This document shows positions 8,523 through 17,454 of a stretch of DNA of 64,000 nucleotides, in pieces. This stretch comes from SZUA-547 sp963669265 (GTDB lineage: Bacteria > Pseudomonadota > Alphaproteobacteria > Rhodobacterales > Rhodobacteraceae), in NCBI GenBank assembly GCA_963669265.1, contig OY769916.1:3472001-3536000 (forward strand), written 5' to 3'. A program made the position numbers and the translations under genes. The notes beneath the pieces are model-generated. The model had not been told where the DNA came from. It saw only the letters and a list, made by a program, of their open reading frames with translations, and searched no databases. Position 1 is the stretch's first letter, and the number at the start of each line of letters is the position of its first letter.

Positions 8523-9502
8523 GAGGGTTCCTGAAAAATCTGGCGGAGAAGGGACGGGGGGAGGTTCCCCGGCTGGCCCCGCGCCCGCCCGCGCCCTATG
8601 AGGACGCCCCGCAAAGCGCGACTTATGCGCCAATTGAGGAGCAGCGCGATCCGACGCCAGCAACGGCGCCCGAGATGATCTCGACTGAGCCGCGCGCGCC
8701 CGAAAGAGCGCCTGAAATCTCAGCTCCCCGCGAAGCAAACACCGATGCGATGGCGACGACCCCGCCGCCAATTGTGGCCAAAGCGACGCCATTGGCGGAG
8801 ACGACGCCGCGTTCGCCCGCCGCCGTACCTGCAGTGGCGCCTGTCGCGCCGCCTGTCGCCACTGCGCCGGCTTCGCCGACCCCGATGCGGCGAGGCGTTA
8901 CTGCGGCCCCAAACGCGATTGCGACCTCGCCCGCGCCTGCATCTGTGCCCGCCGCCCCGTCGGCGATACTGTCGAAAACGGACGCAGCGACGGCCAGCGC
9001 TGCGCCGGAGCCAGCGTCGCCCGCCGAGGCAACGTCATCGCAGGCGACGCCAGATCGCACGGGTATGACGGACGCGCCGACCGCAGTCGAATGGGCGGAT
9101 CCGCCGCCGACGATCGAGCCGCCACGTGCCGCGCCGCCCGCGCCGGAGGCGATGGTCGCGCAATCGGAGATAGGCCAGCCGGAGACCGCCCCGCAGCGAC
9201 CGGCCGATCCGGTCCTCGCCGAGGCGTCGCCCGTCGCGGTGGATCAGGACGCCGCCGGGCCCGCGCCGCTGCTGGATCATCCGCCGCCGACGGGGCGAGA
9301 GCGCCACGCCAGCTCGCAAACAAGCTCGCAAACAGTAGATGCGCGCGAGAGCCGCCCCGCCGAGCCGTCTGCACCGCCCGTCATCGAGGTCCGGATCGGG
9401 TCGATCGAAGTCGTAGGAGAGACGCCCACCTCGCCACAGGCCAGCACATCGCAGCCCGACCGAAGCCTAAGTCTGGACGCGTTTCTGGATGGAGGCGGGT
9501 GA
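8519..9502 (+). CDS. Pro/Ala-rich low-complexity eCIS protein with conserved C-terminal motif
   Basis: This 327-residue protein starts at a GTG that overlaps the previous stop. A short basic N-terminus (MRGFLKNLAEKGRG) leads into about 250 residues dominated by Pro, Ala, Thr and Glu, which should be disordered. The C-terminus returns to ordered-looking sequence: PPVIEVRIGSIEVVGE, then LSLDAFLDGGG. A similar pattern, RITVTIDTLRVRGG, opens the 92-residue protein at 12635. Proteins with this disordered-linker-plus-short-strand layout occur beside the Afp16-like gene in other eCIS operons, but I know of no assigned role. It could be a flexible connector in the tube or baseplate, or part of the missing length-determining machinery. 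The reading frame is continuous and on the operon strand. Confidence 0.7.
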   Translation: MRGFLKNLAEKGRGEVPRLAPRPPAPYEDAPQSATYAPIEEQRDPTPATAPEMISTEPRAPERAPEISAPREANTDAMATTPPPIVAKATPLAETTPRSPAAVPAVAPVAPPVATAPASPTPMRRGVTAAPNAIATSPAPASVPAAPSAILSKTDAATASAAPEPASPAEATSSQATPDRTGMTDAPTAVEWADPPPTIEPPRAAPPAPEAMVAQSEIGQPETAPQRPADPVLAEASPVAVDQDAAGPAPLLDHPPPTGRERHASSQTSSQTVDARESRPAEPSAPPVIEVRIGSIEVVGETPTSPQASTSQPDRSLSLDAFLDGGG

Positions 9503-10743
9503 TGAGCAACACGCTGGCCGTCTCGACTGTTTCCGCGGCGTTCCTGCGCCGCCTGCTGGCCGCCGCAAATGAGGCGGTCGGAACAGCGACGGTGCGGCTG
9601 GGCGCGCCGACCGCGAAACTGGCCGAGGACGCCAAGCCGGTGGTCAACCTGCATCTCTATCGCGTCGAACCGAACCCCGCTCAGGCCAACGCGCACCTGC
9701 CGCATCGCGATTCCTCCGGTCTGGACCGGGGTCCGGCGCAACTGGCGATGAACCTGCATTACGTCGTCACATTCTATGGCGATCACAAGGCGTTTGAACC
9801 CGACCTGATGCTGAGCGCGGTGATGCTGGCGCTTGAGGCGGAGCCAGAGCTCACGAAGAAAACCGTTAAGGCCGCTATCGAGGATGCGGATGAGTTGGAG
9901 GACAGCGATCTCGCGGAAGCGCTGGCGAAACTGCGCGTCACACGCCAGTTGATGGCGCTCGACGAGTTCTCGAAGATCTGGTCGATCTTCTATCAGGTGC
10001 CCTACGCCATATCGCTGGCATACGAGGTCAGCCATGTGGTGATCCAGAGTGAGGCTCCGGCGCGTACGCCGTTGCCCGTCGCGAAGCCCGGCCTGTGGGT
10101 GGCGCCGATGTCCAACCTACGTCTGGACGGCGCGCGCGGACGGGATGGCGCCTCGCCCGTTTGGGGAGGGGTGCTGGAGGTGCGCGGACAGGGGCTGGCC
10201 AAACCCGGTCTGACGCTGGAGGTCGACGGCGCGGCGCTGGCGGATGCGGGGATCACGCAAAGCCCCGATCGGATCGACGTAAAGCTGGAGACGGCCACCT
10301 TCGGCGGCGCAGAGGCGCGGATCGGTATTCATAGGCTACAGGCGCTTGCGCCGTTGGCGGCGGGTCAACCGGCGCACCTTCGCACCAGGTCGAACGCCAT
10401 CCCGTTCTCGCTGCACCCCTCGATCGCGATAGGCGATGTCGACGCGCCGGGCGGTGGTGACACCGCCGACGGCTCGATCAAGGTGACCATCTCGCCGGAC
10501 GTCGCCTCCGACCAGTCGGTGCGCTTGCTGCTGGACGCGCGCGACGCCGCCAAGCCCGCTCATGTGGTCCTTCCGGGCCGGGAACCGGAGGAAGGCGCCG
10601 CCGCCGCAAGCGAACTGGAGTTCAACTTCACGGATCTACCGCGCGGAGATTACCTGGCGCGGGTGGATGTGGATGGCCTGATCAGCCCGATCTCGCTGGA
10701 TGCGGCGAGCGGAGAGATCGACGGCCCGGAGGTGACGATATGA
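9502..10743 (+). CDS. eCIS tube/sheath cap protein (DUF4255, Afp16/Pvc16-like)
   Basis: This 413-residue protein begins at the ATG overlapping the preceding TGA by one base. The N-terminal half (MSNTLAVSTVSAAFLRRLL through VPYAISLAYEVSHVVI) matches the DUF4255/Pvc16 N-terminal domain, with the typical PVVNLHLYRVEPNP and NLHYVVTFYG stretches. In Pvc and Afp particles this protein caps and terminates the tube and sheath. Residues from about 200 onward form a beta-rich extension with two likely Ig/IPT-like modules, seen as WGGVLEVRGQGL and GSIKVTISPDV. The Afp16 core in related systems is often shorter, so the extension may be a distal-cap decoration. The AAA+ ATPase gene follows with an ATGA overlap, the common Afp16-Afp15 pairing. 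Confidence 0.92.
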   Translation: MSNTLAVSTVSAAFLRRLLAAANEAVGTATVRLGAPTAKLAEDAKPVVNLHLYRVEPNPAQANAHLPHRDSSGLDRGPAQLAMNLHYVVTFYGDHKAFEPDLMLSAVMLALEAEPELTKKTVKAAIEDADELEDSDLAEALAKLRVTRQLMALDEFSKIWSIFYQVPYAISLAYEVSHVVIQSEAPARTPLPVAKPGLWVAPMSNLRLDGARGRDGASPVWGGVLEVRGQGLAKPGLTLEVDGAALADAGITQSPDRIDVKLETATFGGAEARIGIHRLQALAPLAAGQPAHLRTRSNAIPFSLHPSIAIGDVDAPGGGDTADGSIKVTISPDVASDQSVRLLLDARDAAKPAHVVLPGREPEEGAAAASELEFNFTDLPRGDYLARVDVDGLISPISLDAASGEIDGPEVTI

Positions 10744-12638
10744 GCGCCCGGTCCCCGGCCCCGCAAGTGTCGCCGCTGCCAGAGGCGTTCGGTCTGGTGC
10801 GCGACTGGCTGGACAATGGGCCGGAGGCGGGCGGGACGCCCCCCTATACCGAAGCGGATGAGGTCGCGCAGCTCTTCGGTCTGGACGCGTTTGGCCGCAA
10901 CATCCTGCTGCTCTGCGCCTATGCCAGCCTGGAGCCGGAGGCGCAGGAACAGCTTTCAACGCTGCTTGGCGCGGAAGGGGTGCAGGCCCCCACCGTGGGT
11001 GTGGCGCTCGCCCGACTGCCCGGCGCTCATTGGCAGGCGCTTTCAGCCGATGGTCCGTTGCGCAAGTCCCGGTTGACGGCGCTTGAGGGCGCGGGGGCGA
11101 TCGCGTCCCGCCGCATCGCGCTGGCCGAGCCGGTGCTCTTCCGGCTGTTGGACGCGCCGGGCCTCGGCCCGCTCGCCTCCACCTATCTGCGTCCGATCCC
11201 GGCCGGTGGGACCATGGCGCCGAACCGGGCGCGTCTGACGGAACGGATCGCCGCGCGGATGGACTTGCCGGGCGCGCCCGTGCTGCATCTGGTCGGTCCC
11301 GATCCCGACGGCAAGCTGCAGGCCTTCAACCGCGCGGTCGGGGGCGCTTATGCGATGAACTTGCAATCGCTTCCCGCCACGACGGGCGAGATCATGGAGC
11401 TGAGCGAGGAGCTGAGCCGCGACATGACGCTGACCGCTGCCCGGCTGGCGCTGGTGCATGTCTCAACCGAAGACGACCGCCCGGCGCAGCTCTTCGCGGA
11501 GTGCTATCCCGGTCCGCTGGCCATCGTCTCCACTGAACCGCTTCAGGTCGGGCGCCGCCGCGCGCTTCGGCTGGAGATGCCGATCATGACCGCCGCCGAG
11601 CAGCGCCCGGTTCTGGAGACGGCGCTGGGCGATCTGAACCAACGGCTGAACGGCGCCGTCTCCAGCATCGCCGCCACGTTCCGCATGCCGCCGGAGACGG
11701 CCGACGCCATCGCCGCCGAGCTCACCACGGTGCCGCCCACGCCCGACCTCAAGGAAGGCGAGGAGGATCCCGCGCTCGCCAGCGCCGCGTGGGAGGCGTG
11801 CCGTCGCGCCGCGCGCCCGCGCATGGATGATCTCGCGCAGCGGGTCGACAGCGCCCCGGACTGGGACGACCTGATCCTGCCGCCACGGCAAAAGGACCTG
11901 CTGGCCGGGATCGCGGCGCAGGTGCGCAACCGGGCGCAAGTCTATGAGGAATGGGATTTCGCCCAGCGGCTTCAGAACAAGGGGCTGGGGGTCAGCGCGC
12001 TCTTTTCCGGCCCGTCCGGCGCGGGCAAATCCATGGCGGGGGAGGTGCTGGGTGCCGCGCTCGATCTGGATGTCTATCGCGTCGATCTGTCGGCGCTGGT
12101 GTCGAAATGGGTGGGCGAGACGGAGAAGAACCTGCGGCGCGTGTTTGACGCGGCCGAGGATGGCGGCGTGATCCTCCAGTTTGATGAGGCGGACGCGCTA
12201 TTTGGCCGCCGGTCAGAAGTCAAAGACAGCCACGACCGGCACGCGAATATCGAGGTCAGCTATTTGCTCCAGCGGTTGGAGGCGTATCGCGGTCTCTGCA
12301 TCCTGACCACGAATATGCGCGACAACATCGACGAGGCGTTTCTGCGCCGGATTCGGTTCTCGGTGGAGTTCCGTTTCCCAAACCGGAGCGAACGACTGGC
12401 GATATGGCGGCGCATGTTCCCGAAAGCCGTGCCCTTGAACGGAATCGACTATGACCGCCTCGCGCAATTCAAGGTGCCGGGCGGATCGATCCGCAATATC
12501 GCTCTGGGCGCTACATTTCTGGCGGCGGATAAGGGCGGCGCCGTTTCGATGGACGATCTGCTGGTCGCCGCGCGGCAGGAATACGACAAGCTGGGCCGCA
12601 ACATGACGGACGCCGAGCAGGCGGGGTGGCCCAGATGA
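10740..12638 (+). CDS. eCIS AAA+ ATPase (Afp15/Pvc15-like)
   Basis: This 632-residue protein has a C-terminal AAA+ module of the family found in nearly all eCIS loci. Walker A is FSGPSGAGKSMAGEV (about residues 421-435), Walker B is VILQFDEADALFG (about 478-490), and the later region TTNMRDNIDEAFLRRIRF carries sensor 1 and the arginine finger. The N-terminal 350 residues are an eCIS-specific domain of unclear function. The ATPase is thought to assist assembly or cargo loading and is not a particle component. It overlaps the DUF4255 cap gene upstream and the small 92-residue gene downstream by ATGA, so cap, ATPase, small protein and cargo form a translationally coupled set. Confidence 0.95.
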   Translation: MSARSPAPQVSPLPEAFGLVRDWLDNGPEAGGTPPYTEADEVAQLFGLDAFGRNILLLCAYASLEPEAQEQLSTLLGAEGVQAPTVGVALARLPGAHWQALSADGPLRKSRLTALEGAGAIASRRIALAEPVLFRLLDAPGLGPLASTYLRPIPAGGTMAPNRARLTERIAARMDLPGAPVLHLVGPDPDGKLQAFNRAVGGAYAMNLQSLPATTGEIMELSEELSRDMTLTAARLALVHVSTEDDRPAQLFAECYPGPLAIVSTEPLQVGRRRALRLEMPIMTAAEQRPVLETALGDLNQRLNGAVSSIAATFRMPPETADAIAAELTTVPPTPDLKEGEEDPALASAAWEACRRAARPRMDDLAQRVDSAPDWDDLILPPRQKDLLAGIAAQVRNRAQVYEEWDFAQRLQNKGLGVSALFSGPSGAGKSMAGEVLGAALDLDVYRVDLSALVSKWVGETEKNLRRVFDAAEDGGVILQFDEADALFGRRSEVKDSHDRHANIEVSYLLQRLEAYRGLCILTTNMRDNIDEAFLRRIRFSVEFRFPNRSERLAIWRRMFPKAVPLNGIDYDRLAQFKVPGGSIRNIALGATFLAADKGGAVSMDDLLVAARQEYDKLGRNMTDAEQAGWPR

Positions 12639-12913
12639 CCCGCCCGGCCCGGATCACCGTGACCATCGATACGCTGCGCGTGCGAGGCGGCGGCCGCGCC
12701 GACGCCATGGTCCTGGCCGATGCGCTGCGCGCCAGCCTGCGCGAGCATCTGACGGCGAATCCGGGCGCATTGACGGGATCCGATCGGGGCGCGTTCAGCG
12801 GGTCGGAGCGCTTGCGTTTGAATGTCGCCGCGCAGCAACCCGCGCAGCGGGGACGCGAGGTCGGCGCCAAGATCGGGGCAGCCTTGACCGGATCGAAAGG
12901 GCGTGCGCGATGA
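12635..12913 (+). CDS. Small basic protein between the ATPase and cargo genes
   Basis: This 92-residue protein starts at an ATG overlapping the ATPase stop, and its stop overlaps the DUF4157 gene start. The sequence opens with RITVTIDTLRVRGG, similar to the C-terminal motif of the Pro/Ala-rich protein at 8519, followed by an amphipathic helix (ADAMVLADALRASLREHL) and an Arg-rich tail. The size and position, immediately upstream of the candidate cargo and coupled to it, suggest a loading adaptor or cargo chaperone; that is inference from context. No known domain is recognised. Confidence 0.65.
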   Translation: MTRPARITVTIDTLRVRGGGRADAMVLADALRASLREHLTANPGALTGSDRGAFSGSERLRLNVAAQQPAQRGREVGAKIGAALTGSKGRAR

Positions 12914-15900
12914 GCGCCGCCGCCGCCCAGGCCGCCCATGCGGTGCGCCCGCCCATCCACGCGCCCGCGCCCCCGAAGGCGCAGGCAGAGCCGGAGGCGT
13001 CCCACGCCGAGGAGGCGCCGCAGCGGCTGTTGACCTCGCTATCAAAGATACCCGCCGTTCAGCGCAAATGCGCGGCCTGCGAGGCGGAGGATGAGCACAG
13101 GAAAATGCCGGTGCGACCCCGGCTGAAAGTCGGTCCCGCCGACGATCCATTTGAGCGGGAGGCGGACGATATCGCCGGGCGGGTGATGGCGATGCGCGAG
13201 CCGGGGGTTGGGGCGAGCGCCGCAACTGAGGCCGGCGCTTCGGTTCAGCGCGCCTGCGCCGCCTGTGCGAAGTCGGATGACGAGGCGCAACGCAAAATCG
13301 ATCCGCTCAGCGAGGCGACCAAGGATGAGGAAGAGACCGCCCGCATGCGCGCGGATGGCGGCGGCGCAGCGGGCGGCGAATCCGTCGCCGCGTCTTCCGG
13401 CCAGTTGACCTCTGGCGGCGCGCCGCTCTCCGAAAGCACACGGAGTTTCTACGAATCCCGCATGGGTCGCGACCTGTCGGATGTGCGCGTGCATCAGGGG
13501 GCGGAATCCGTCGCCTATAACGACAGCATCTCGTCGCGCGCGTTCACCTATAAGAACCATGTCTGGTTGGGCGGGGATGAGAGCGCCGGGCCGAGTTTCA
13601 CAATGGCGCATGAACTTGCGCATGTGTTGCAGCAAACCCAACCGGGACCGGTGGGGCCTGATGTGATGGCGCGCCGATCCGCACGCGCAAGTCCGGCCGT
13701 CGTTCAGCGCAACCTTTGGCAGCCGCTCTTCACCAAGAGCGCTCGCAAACATAGCGAAGAGACGCATGGCAAACTGCAGTCGGCGCTGGTGTCGAAAAAC
13801 AAAGGTCTGGTCACCGAGGTTCGAATTCCCGGCGCTGTTAAGAGCACCACCTTTCCCAAAGCGTGCGGCTACGCCGACCTCTATACGGCCACGCCTATTG
13901 GGAACGTGCCGGGCGTTGAGCCTTACGACGTGCACAAGGGCAAAGACCATTCCGGTGCGGACGCGAACCTCTATCATTTCAGAAATATCGAATGGACTGG
14001 TAACTGCAACGGCGGGTGGTTCTTCCACAATATGGAGCCGAAGAAGGATCACACCGACACGCATGGTTTCCCGAAAGTCACGCGGAAAGGCAGGCACCCT
14101 CTGTTCGGAGATTGCGCAAAGGGGCCGACCAACATCAAGCTGGGCGATGTGAAGCCAGGGCATAACGACGCCGAGCGCGCGGCGGCAAAGGATCAGATTG
14201 AGAACTACAAGAAAGGCATTCTTGACACCGCCCGGCGAGTGAACGTTCGGCACGCGAAGACTCGCAGCGGCGCGACGTGCTGGAATCCGACTGTCGATAT
14301 CATGTCGACGCTGACGATGCCGACCGACTGGGACCCCGGCCGCACCGGCGGGTGGAATATACCCTCGCTCGAATATCGGGATTCTGCGGCGGCGCCCGCC
14401 AAGAGTTGTCGGCCCTATGGCAAGAAAACCCAGAAGACGTTGGGCAACCGGCGCATCAAGGGTAGGTACTCCGCAGTAAAGGACCCGAAATACAAGGACG
14501 GCGTTTGGGTATATTTTGTCGAACCCAACCCCACCGATCTGAACAGGGCGCTTGGCGCGAAAGCCTCGGGCGATGATGCGCGATTTAAGCTGGTGACCGA
14601 CAGGTTGGGGCTGGTGTTCAAATGCCTGAAGTCCACACCCAAGACTTCGGCCGCGCTGTGCCGTCGTCCCAAAGCCGCACCGGCTGATCGCGACCGGCGC
14701 ACGACGCCCCGAATTGCGCCGCTGCGGGCGTCGCCTGCGCCCAGAACGCCCGTCCGGAAGGTCAAGCCGGGCAATATGAAGAAGCATGAGGACAAGTTCG
14801 ACCTCGCCCAGTGGAACGCGATGCGCGTGGGCAGCAAGGCCGGCAAAACCTCAAAATTCGACGCCGACAATCTCAAGGACACGCTGAGCAAGAAGTTCAC
14901 CGAGGATGAGCGCGATCAGATCAGCTTCCAGGGCGCCGTGGCCAAAGGGGCGGAGGAGAGCAAGCAGCTTCTGACCTCCAAATTCGCCTACAAGGTGCCG
15001 GCGGCCGCGGCCAGCAAATCGGCCAAGGGCGTGATCGCGAAAGGGACCGCGCTGGATCGGGCCGAGTTCTGGTCGGGCAAGCTGGCGGGCATTTTCGGCA
15101 AGTTCCGCCAGAAGATGGGCAAGGCCTTTGGCAAGACCGTTGAGCTTTGGGACAAGTTCAAGGCGAAAGCCAAGAAGGCGTTTGGAAAGACCAAGCTGAA
15201 GTCGAAAAGCGGCTCTGCGTTGGCGGTCGCGGCGAAAGGCGCCGCCTCTCAGGTGCTCAAGATCATCGGCACGGGCGTGTTGCGCAAGACCGCCGGTCTG
15301 GTGATGGGCTGCCTGCAGGCGGGGTTCGCCCGCTTCATCACCAAACTGACCGAGGAGACGCCGCTCCACGAGCTGCACGAGAAAGCCAACAAGACGGTCG
15401 AAGACGTCAAGGCGATGGGCGAGGATATCTTCGGCGATCTCGAAGCGCGGGCGGAGGCCGCGATTGGCCCGTTGCGCGACAAGCTAAAGGAAATCGCCGA
15501 GTTCGCCTCGCTGGTGACCAAGGTGGTGGGCGTAGCGACGACCATCGCCCATGGTCTCAGAATCGGCACCTGTCTGTCTGGTCTGTCCGCGGCGGGCGTC
15601 GGCGCGGCGGTGACATGTCTCCTCTCGGTCGGGGACTTCGTCCTGTCGCTCTTCAATGCCTCGCCGATCGATTATCTTGTCAGCCTGATCATCAAATCCT
15701 GCGACTCCAAGCGGCTGATCGCCAAGGCGATGCTCAGCTTCGACGCCGTCGCGTCCCTGCCGACCACCGTCGCGCGCGCGATTGTCGGCAAACTGCGCGA
15801 TGTCTTGCCGAAAGGTGTGCAGGACGTCTTCTGTAAGCCGGACGAGATCAAAGATGAGAAGATTTCCGCCGACGAGTTCAAGTGCAACGATCCCGCCGCC

Positions 15901-16437
15901 GGCGGTCTGGGCGGCGGCTACGCCACCGGCACCGTCTCTGGCGGCGGTGAAGGCGGCGGCACGTCGCCGACAGGCGCGAAGACCCCGCAACAGGGCGACA
16001 AGAAGGCCAAGGGTTCCGCCACCGAAGACGCTGGCGGCGGCGGCAAGCCGAAGAAAGGCGGCGATGGCGGCGGCGCGACGTCGAAAGAGGCGACCACCAC
16101 GCAACACGAAAAGGTCGTGGTGAAAGGCGATCCCGGCGTCGGTCAGGTGATCATCGAGAGCGGCATCGATCCGAAAGGCAAATACAGCAGCACCAAAGTG
16201 GACGACGTCACTATCACCGTTAACATCGGCGGCCATGTTTTCCGCAATGTCGAGGTCGATCTTGTCGTCGTCTCGCTCAGCAAGGACGGCGCGGGCAAGC
16301 TACACGCGCGCTGTTACATCCAATCCGACAAGAAAGTGACGTTCCGAAATGATTACGAGGACGGCAGCCACTACCAGTGGAGCCCGGATCGCGGTCCGAG
16401 AAACCAATTCGATGGCGTCTTCAGGAGCAGTCCGTGA
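12910..16437 (+). CDS. DUF4157 multidomain protein, probable eCIS cargo/toxin
   Basis: This 1175-residue protein is the leading cargo candidate. Residues 1-75 are Pro/Ala-rich. The segment DPFEREADDIAGRVMAM (78-94) and a DUF4157 domain with DVRVHQ (about 190) and HELAHVLQQ (HExxH at 234-238) follow. Known DUF4157 proteins are enriched beside eCIS loci and are often toxins. Residues about 320-435 carry ADLY, GDVKP and QIENY in an order resembling PD-(D/E)xK-like domains found after DUF4157; this is tentative. A Lys-rich stretch with KAFGKT twice (about 735-765) precedes three or four hydrophobic segments (about 790-925) that could insert in a membrane. A Gly/Lys-rich linker (about 995-1060) leads to a C-terminal beta-rich domain. 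Translation is coupled to the preceding small gene by ATGA. Confidence 0.88.
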   Translation: MSAAAAQAAHAVRPPIHAPAPPKAQAEPEASHAEEAPQRLLTSLSKIPAVQRKCAACEAEDEHRKMPVRPRLKVGPADDPFEREADDIAGRVMAMREPGVGASAATEAGASVQRACAACAKSDDEAQRKIDPLSEATKDEEETARMRADGGGAAGGESVAASSGQLTSGGAPLSESTRSFYESRMGRDLSDVRVHQGAESVAYNDSISSRAFTYKNHVWLGGDESAGPSFTMAHELAHVLQQTQPGPVGPDVMARRSARASPAVVQRNLWQPLFTKSARKHSEETHGKLQSALVSKNKGLVTEVRIPGAVKSTTFPKACGYADLYTATPIGNVPGVEPYDVHKGKDHSGADANLYHFRNIEWTGNCNGGWFFHNMEPKKDHTDTHGFPKVTRKGRHPLFGDCAKGPTNIKLGDVKPGHNDAERAAAKDQIENYKKGILDTARRVNVRHAKTRSGATCWNPTVDIMSTLTMPTDWDPGRTGGWNIPSLEYRDSAAAPAKSCRPYGKKTQKTLGNRRIKGRYSAVKDPKYKDGVWVYFVEPNPTDLNRALGAKASGDDARFKLVTDRLGLVFKCLKSTPKTSAALCRRPKAAPADRDRRTTPRIAPLRASPAPRTPVRKVKPGNMKKHEDKFDLAQWNAMRVGSKAGKTSKFDADNLKDTLSKKFTEDERDQISFQGAVAKGAEESKQLLTSKFAYKVPAAAASKSAKGVIAKGTALDRAEFWSGKLAGIFGKFRQKMGKAFGKTVELWDKFKAKAKKAFGKTKLKSKSGSALAVAAKGAASQVLKIIGTGVLRKTAGLVMGCLQAGFARFITKLTEETPLHELHEKANKTVEDVKAMGEDIFGDLEARAEAAIGPLRDKLKEIAEFASLVTKVVGVATTIAHGLRIGTCLSGLSAAGVGAAVTCLLSVGDFVLSLFNASPIDYLVSLIIKSCDSKRLIAKAMLSFDAVASLPTTVARAIVGKLRDVLPKGVQDVFCKPDEIKDEKISADEFKCNDPAAGGLGGGYATGTVSGGGEGGGTSPTGAKTPQQGDKKAKGSATEDAGGGGKPKKGGDGGGATSKEATTTQHEKVVVKGDPGVGQVIIESGIDPKGKYSSTKVDDVTITVNIGGHVFRNVEVDLVVVSLSKDGAGKLHARCYIQSDKKVTFRNDYEDGSHYQWSPDRGPRNQFDGVFRSSP

Positions 16438-16504
16438 TGACCCTACACAAAGGTAATGCATCAACCGACTACAGCGTCGGCCACCGCAGACAAGTGAGGC
16501 GGCT

Positions 16505-17137
16505 ATGACTGGATTCGCCGGTTCTCCACAGGTGAAGAAAGGCGCGATCGTTGGGATCGATCTCTTCAACCCGCTCTCGTCAGTGGCCATTTTTCAGTAC
16601 AACCCGGAGCAGCTGAGCCGCTCGATCTCACCGAATTACAGCGGCGCGGGCGGCGGCAAGGCGGAGCCGTTGCGCCTGTCCGGCCCGCCGACAGAGACAA
16701 TTTCCGCCACGCTGAAAATGGATCTGATCGATCAGATGGAGCAGGGAGAATCCGGTCCGCTGGGCAGCGGTATATCCGGCTACCTCGCCGCGCTGGAGAT
16801 GCTGGTCTATCCCAAAAGCGCGTCCGTCGCGATCAATCAGGCGCTGATGCTGGCCGGAACGATGGAGGTGGTGCCGCCCGCCGCGCCGCTGACGCTGTTC
16901 ATCTATGGGCTGAAAAAGATCGTGCCGGTGAAGATCGAGAGCCTGTCCATCACGGAAACCGCCCACGACCCGGCGCTTAACCCGATCCGAGCCGATGTCG
17001 CGGTGTCGATGAAAGTGCTGACCTATAACGACCTCTCCATGACCAATCCGGGCTATTGGGCCTTCCTCGCGCACCAGGTCGTCAAAGAGGCGCACGCGAC
17101 CGTGGCGAGCATCGACAACGTGGTCGAGACCTTCTGA
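16505..17137 (+). CDS. Second tube-type protein (CIS tube domain, Afp7 N-terminal-like)
   Basis: This 210-residue protein matches the contractile-injection-system tube protein domain that in Afp7/Pvc7 is fused to LysM. The N-terminal FQYNPEQLSRSISPNY and the middle region QMEQGESGPLG are typical, as is the segment PLTLFIYGLKKIVPVKIESL. In eCIS this protein adapts the hub to the tube. Here it has no LysM domain. The next gene, 20 bp downstream, encodes a small LysM/gp53-like protein, so the usual fusion appears to be split. The start ATG follows GAGGCGG. A 67-bp gap separates it from the cargo gene and contains no other supported feature. Confidence 0.88.
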   Translation: MTGFAGSPQVKKGAIVGIDLFNPLSSVAIFQYNPEQLSRSISPNYSGAGGGKAEPLRLSGPPTETISATLKMDLIDQMEQGESGPLGSGISGYLAALEMLVYPKSASVAINQALMLAGTMEVVPPAAPLTLFIYGLKKIVPVKIESLSITETAHDPALNPIRADVAVSMKVLTYNDLSMTNPGYWAFLAHQVVKEAHATVASIDNVVETF

Positions 17138-17157
17138 AGCAAAGGCGGATTACCGAC

Positions 17158-17454
17158 ATGATCGACCGGAAAAGCCGTTACGCCAACGCCCCTCAGGACA
17201 GCCTGACCTTGCCGGATGGGCGGGAGGCGCACTATGTCGTGCCGCCCATTCTGCCCCATCCGGAGGACTACACGCAGGCGCAGATCCACCGCGTTACCGA
17301 CAGCGACCGGCCGGACACGCTGGCTGCGCGCGCTTATGGGCAGGCGACGGCGTGGTGGCTGCTGGCCAACGCCAACACCGCCGCCCATCCCGACCAACTG
17401 ACCGAGACCACGGGGGATGAGCGCGTCATTCCCCTGCCGGACGGGCCGCGCTGA
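17158..17454 (+). CDS. Small gp53/LysM-like baseplate protein
   Basis: This 98-residue protein starts at the ATG at 17158, preceded by AAAGGCGG; longer in-frame starts run into the upstream gene. The segment DTLAARAYGQATAWWLLANAN resembles the short LysM/tail-protein-X type domain in which a trajectory of repeats ends in a WW(L/R)LANAN signature. In T4-like baseplates gp53 performs the corresponding wedge or hub contact. It follows the tube-type protein whose relatives often contain a C-terminal LysM, so the two polypeptides together may replace one fused Afp7. The stop overlaps the next start (TGATG). Confidence 0.8.
   Translation: MIDRKSRYANAPQDSLTLPDGREAHYVVPPILPHPEDYTQAQIHRVTDSDRPDTLAARAYGQATAWWLLANANTAAHPDQLTETTGDERVIPLPDGPR

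Noticed and set aside
8519..9502. Pro/Ala-rich frame as a non-coding artefact of high GC
   Set aside because: It is on the operon strand, is coupled by stop/start overlaps on both sides, and ends in an ordered motif like that of the 92-residue protein, so I kept it as a gene.
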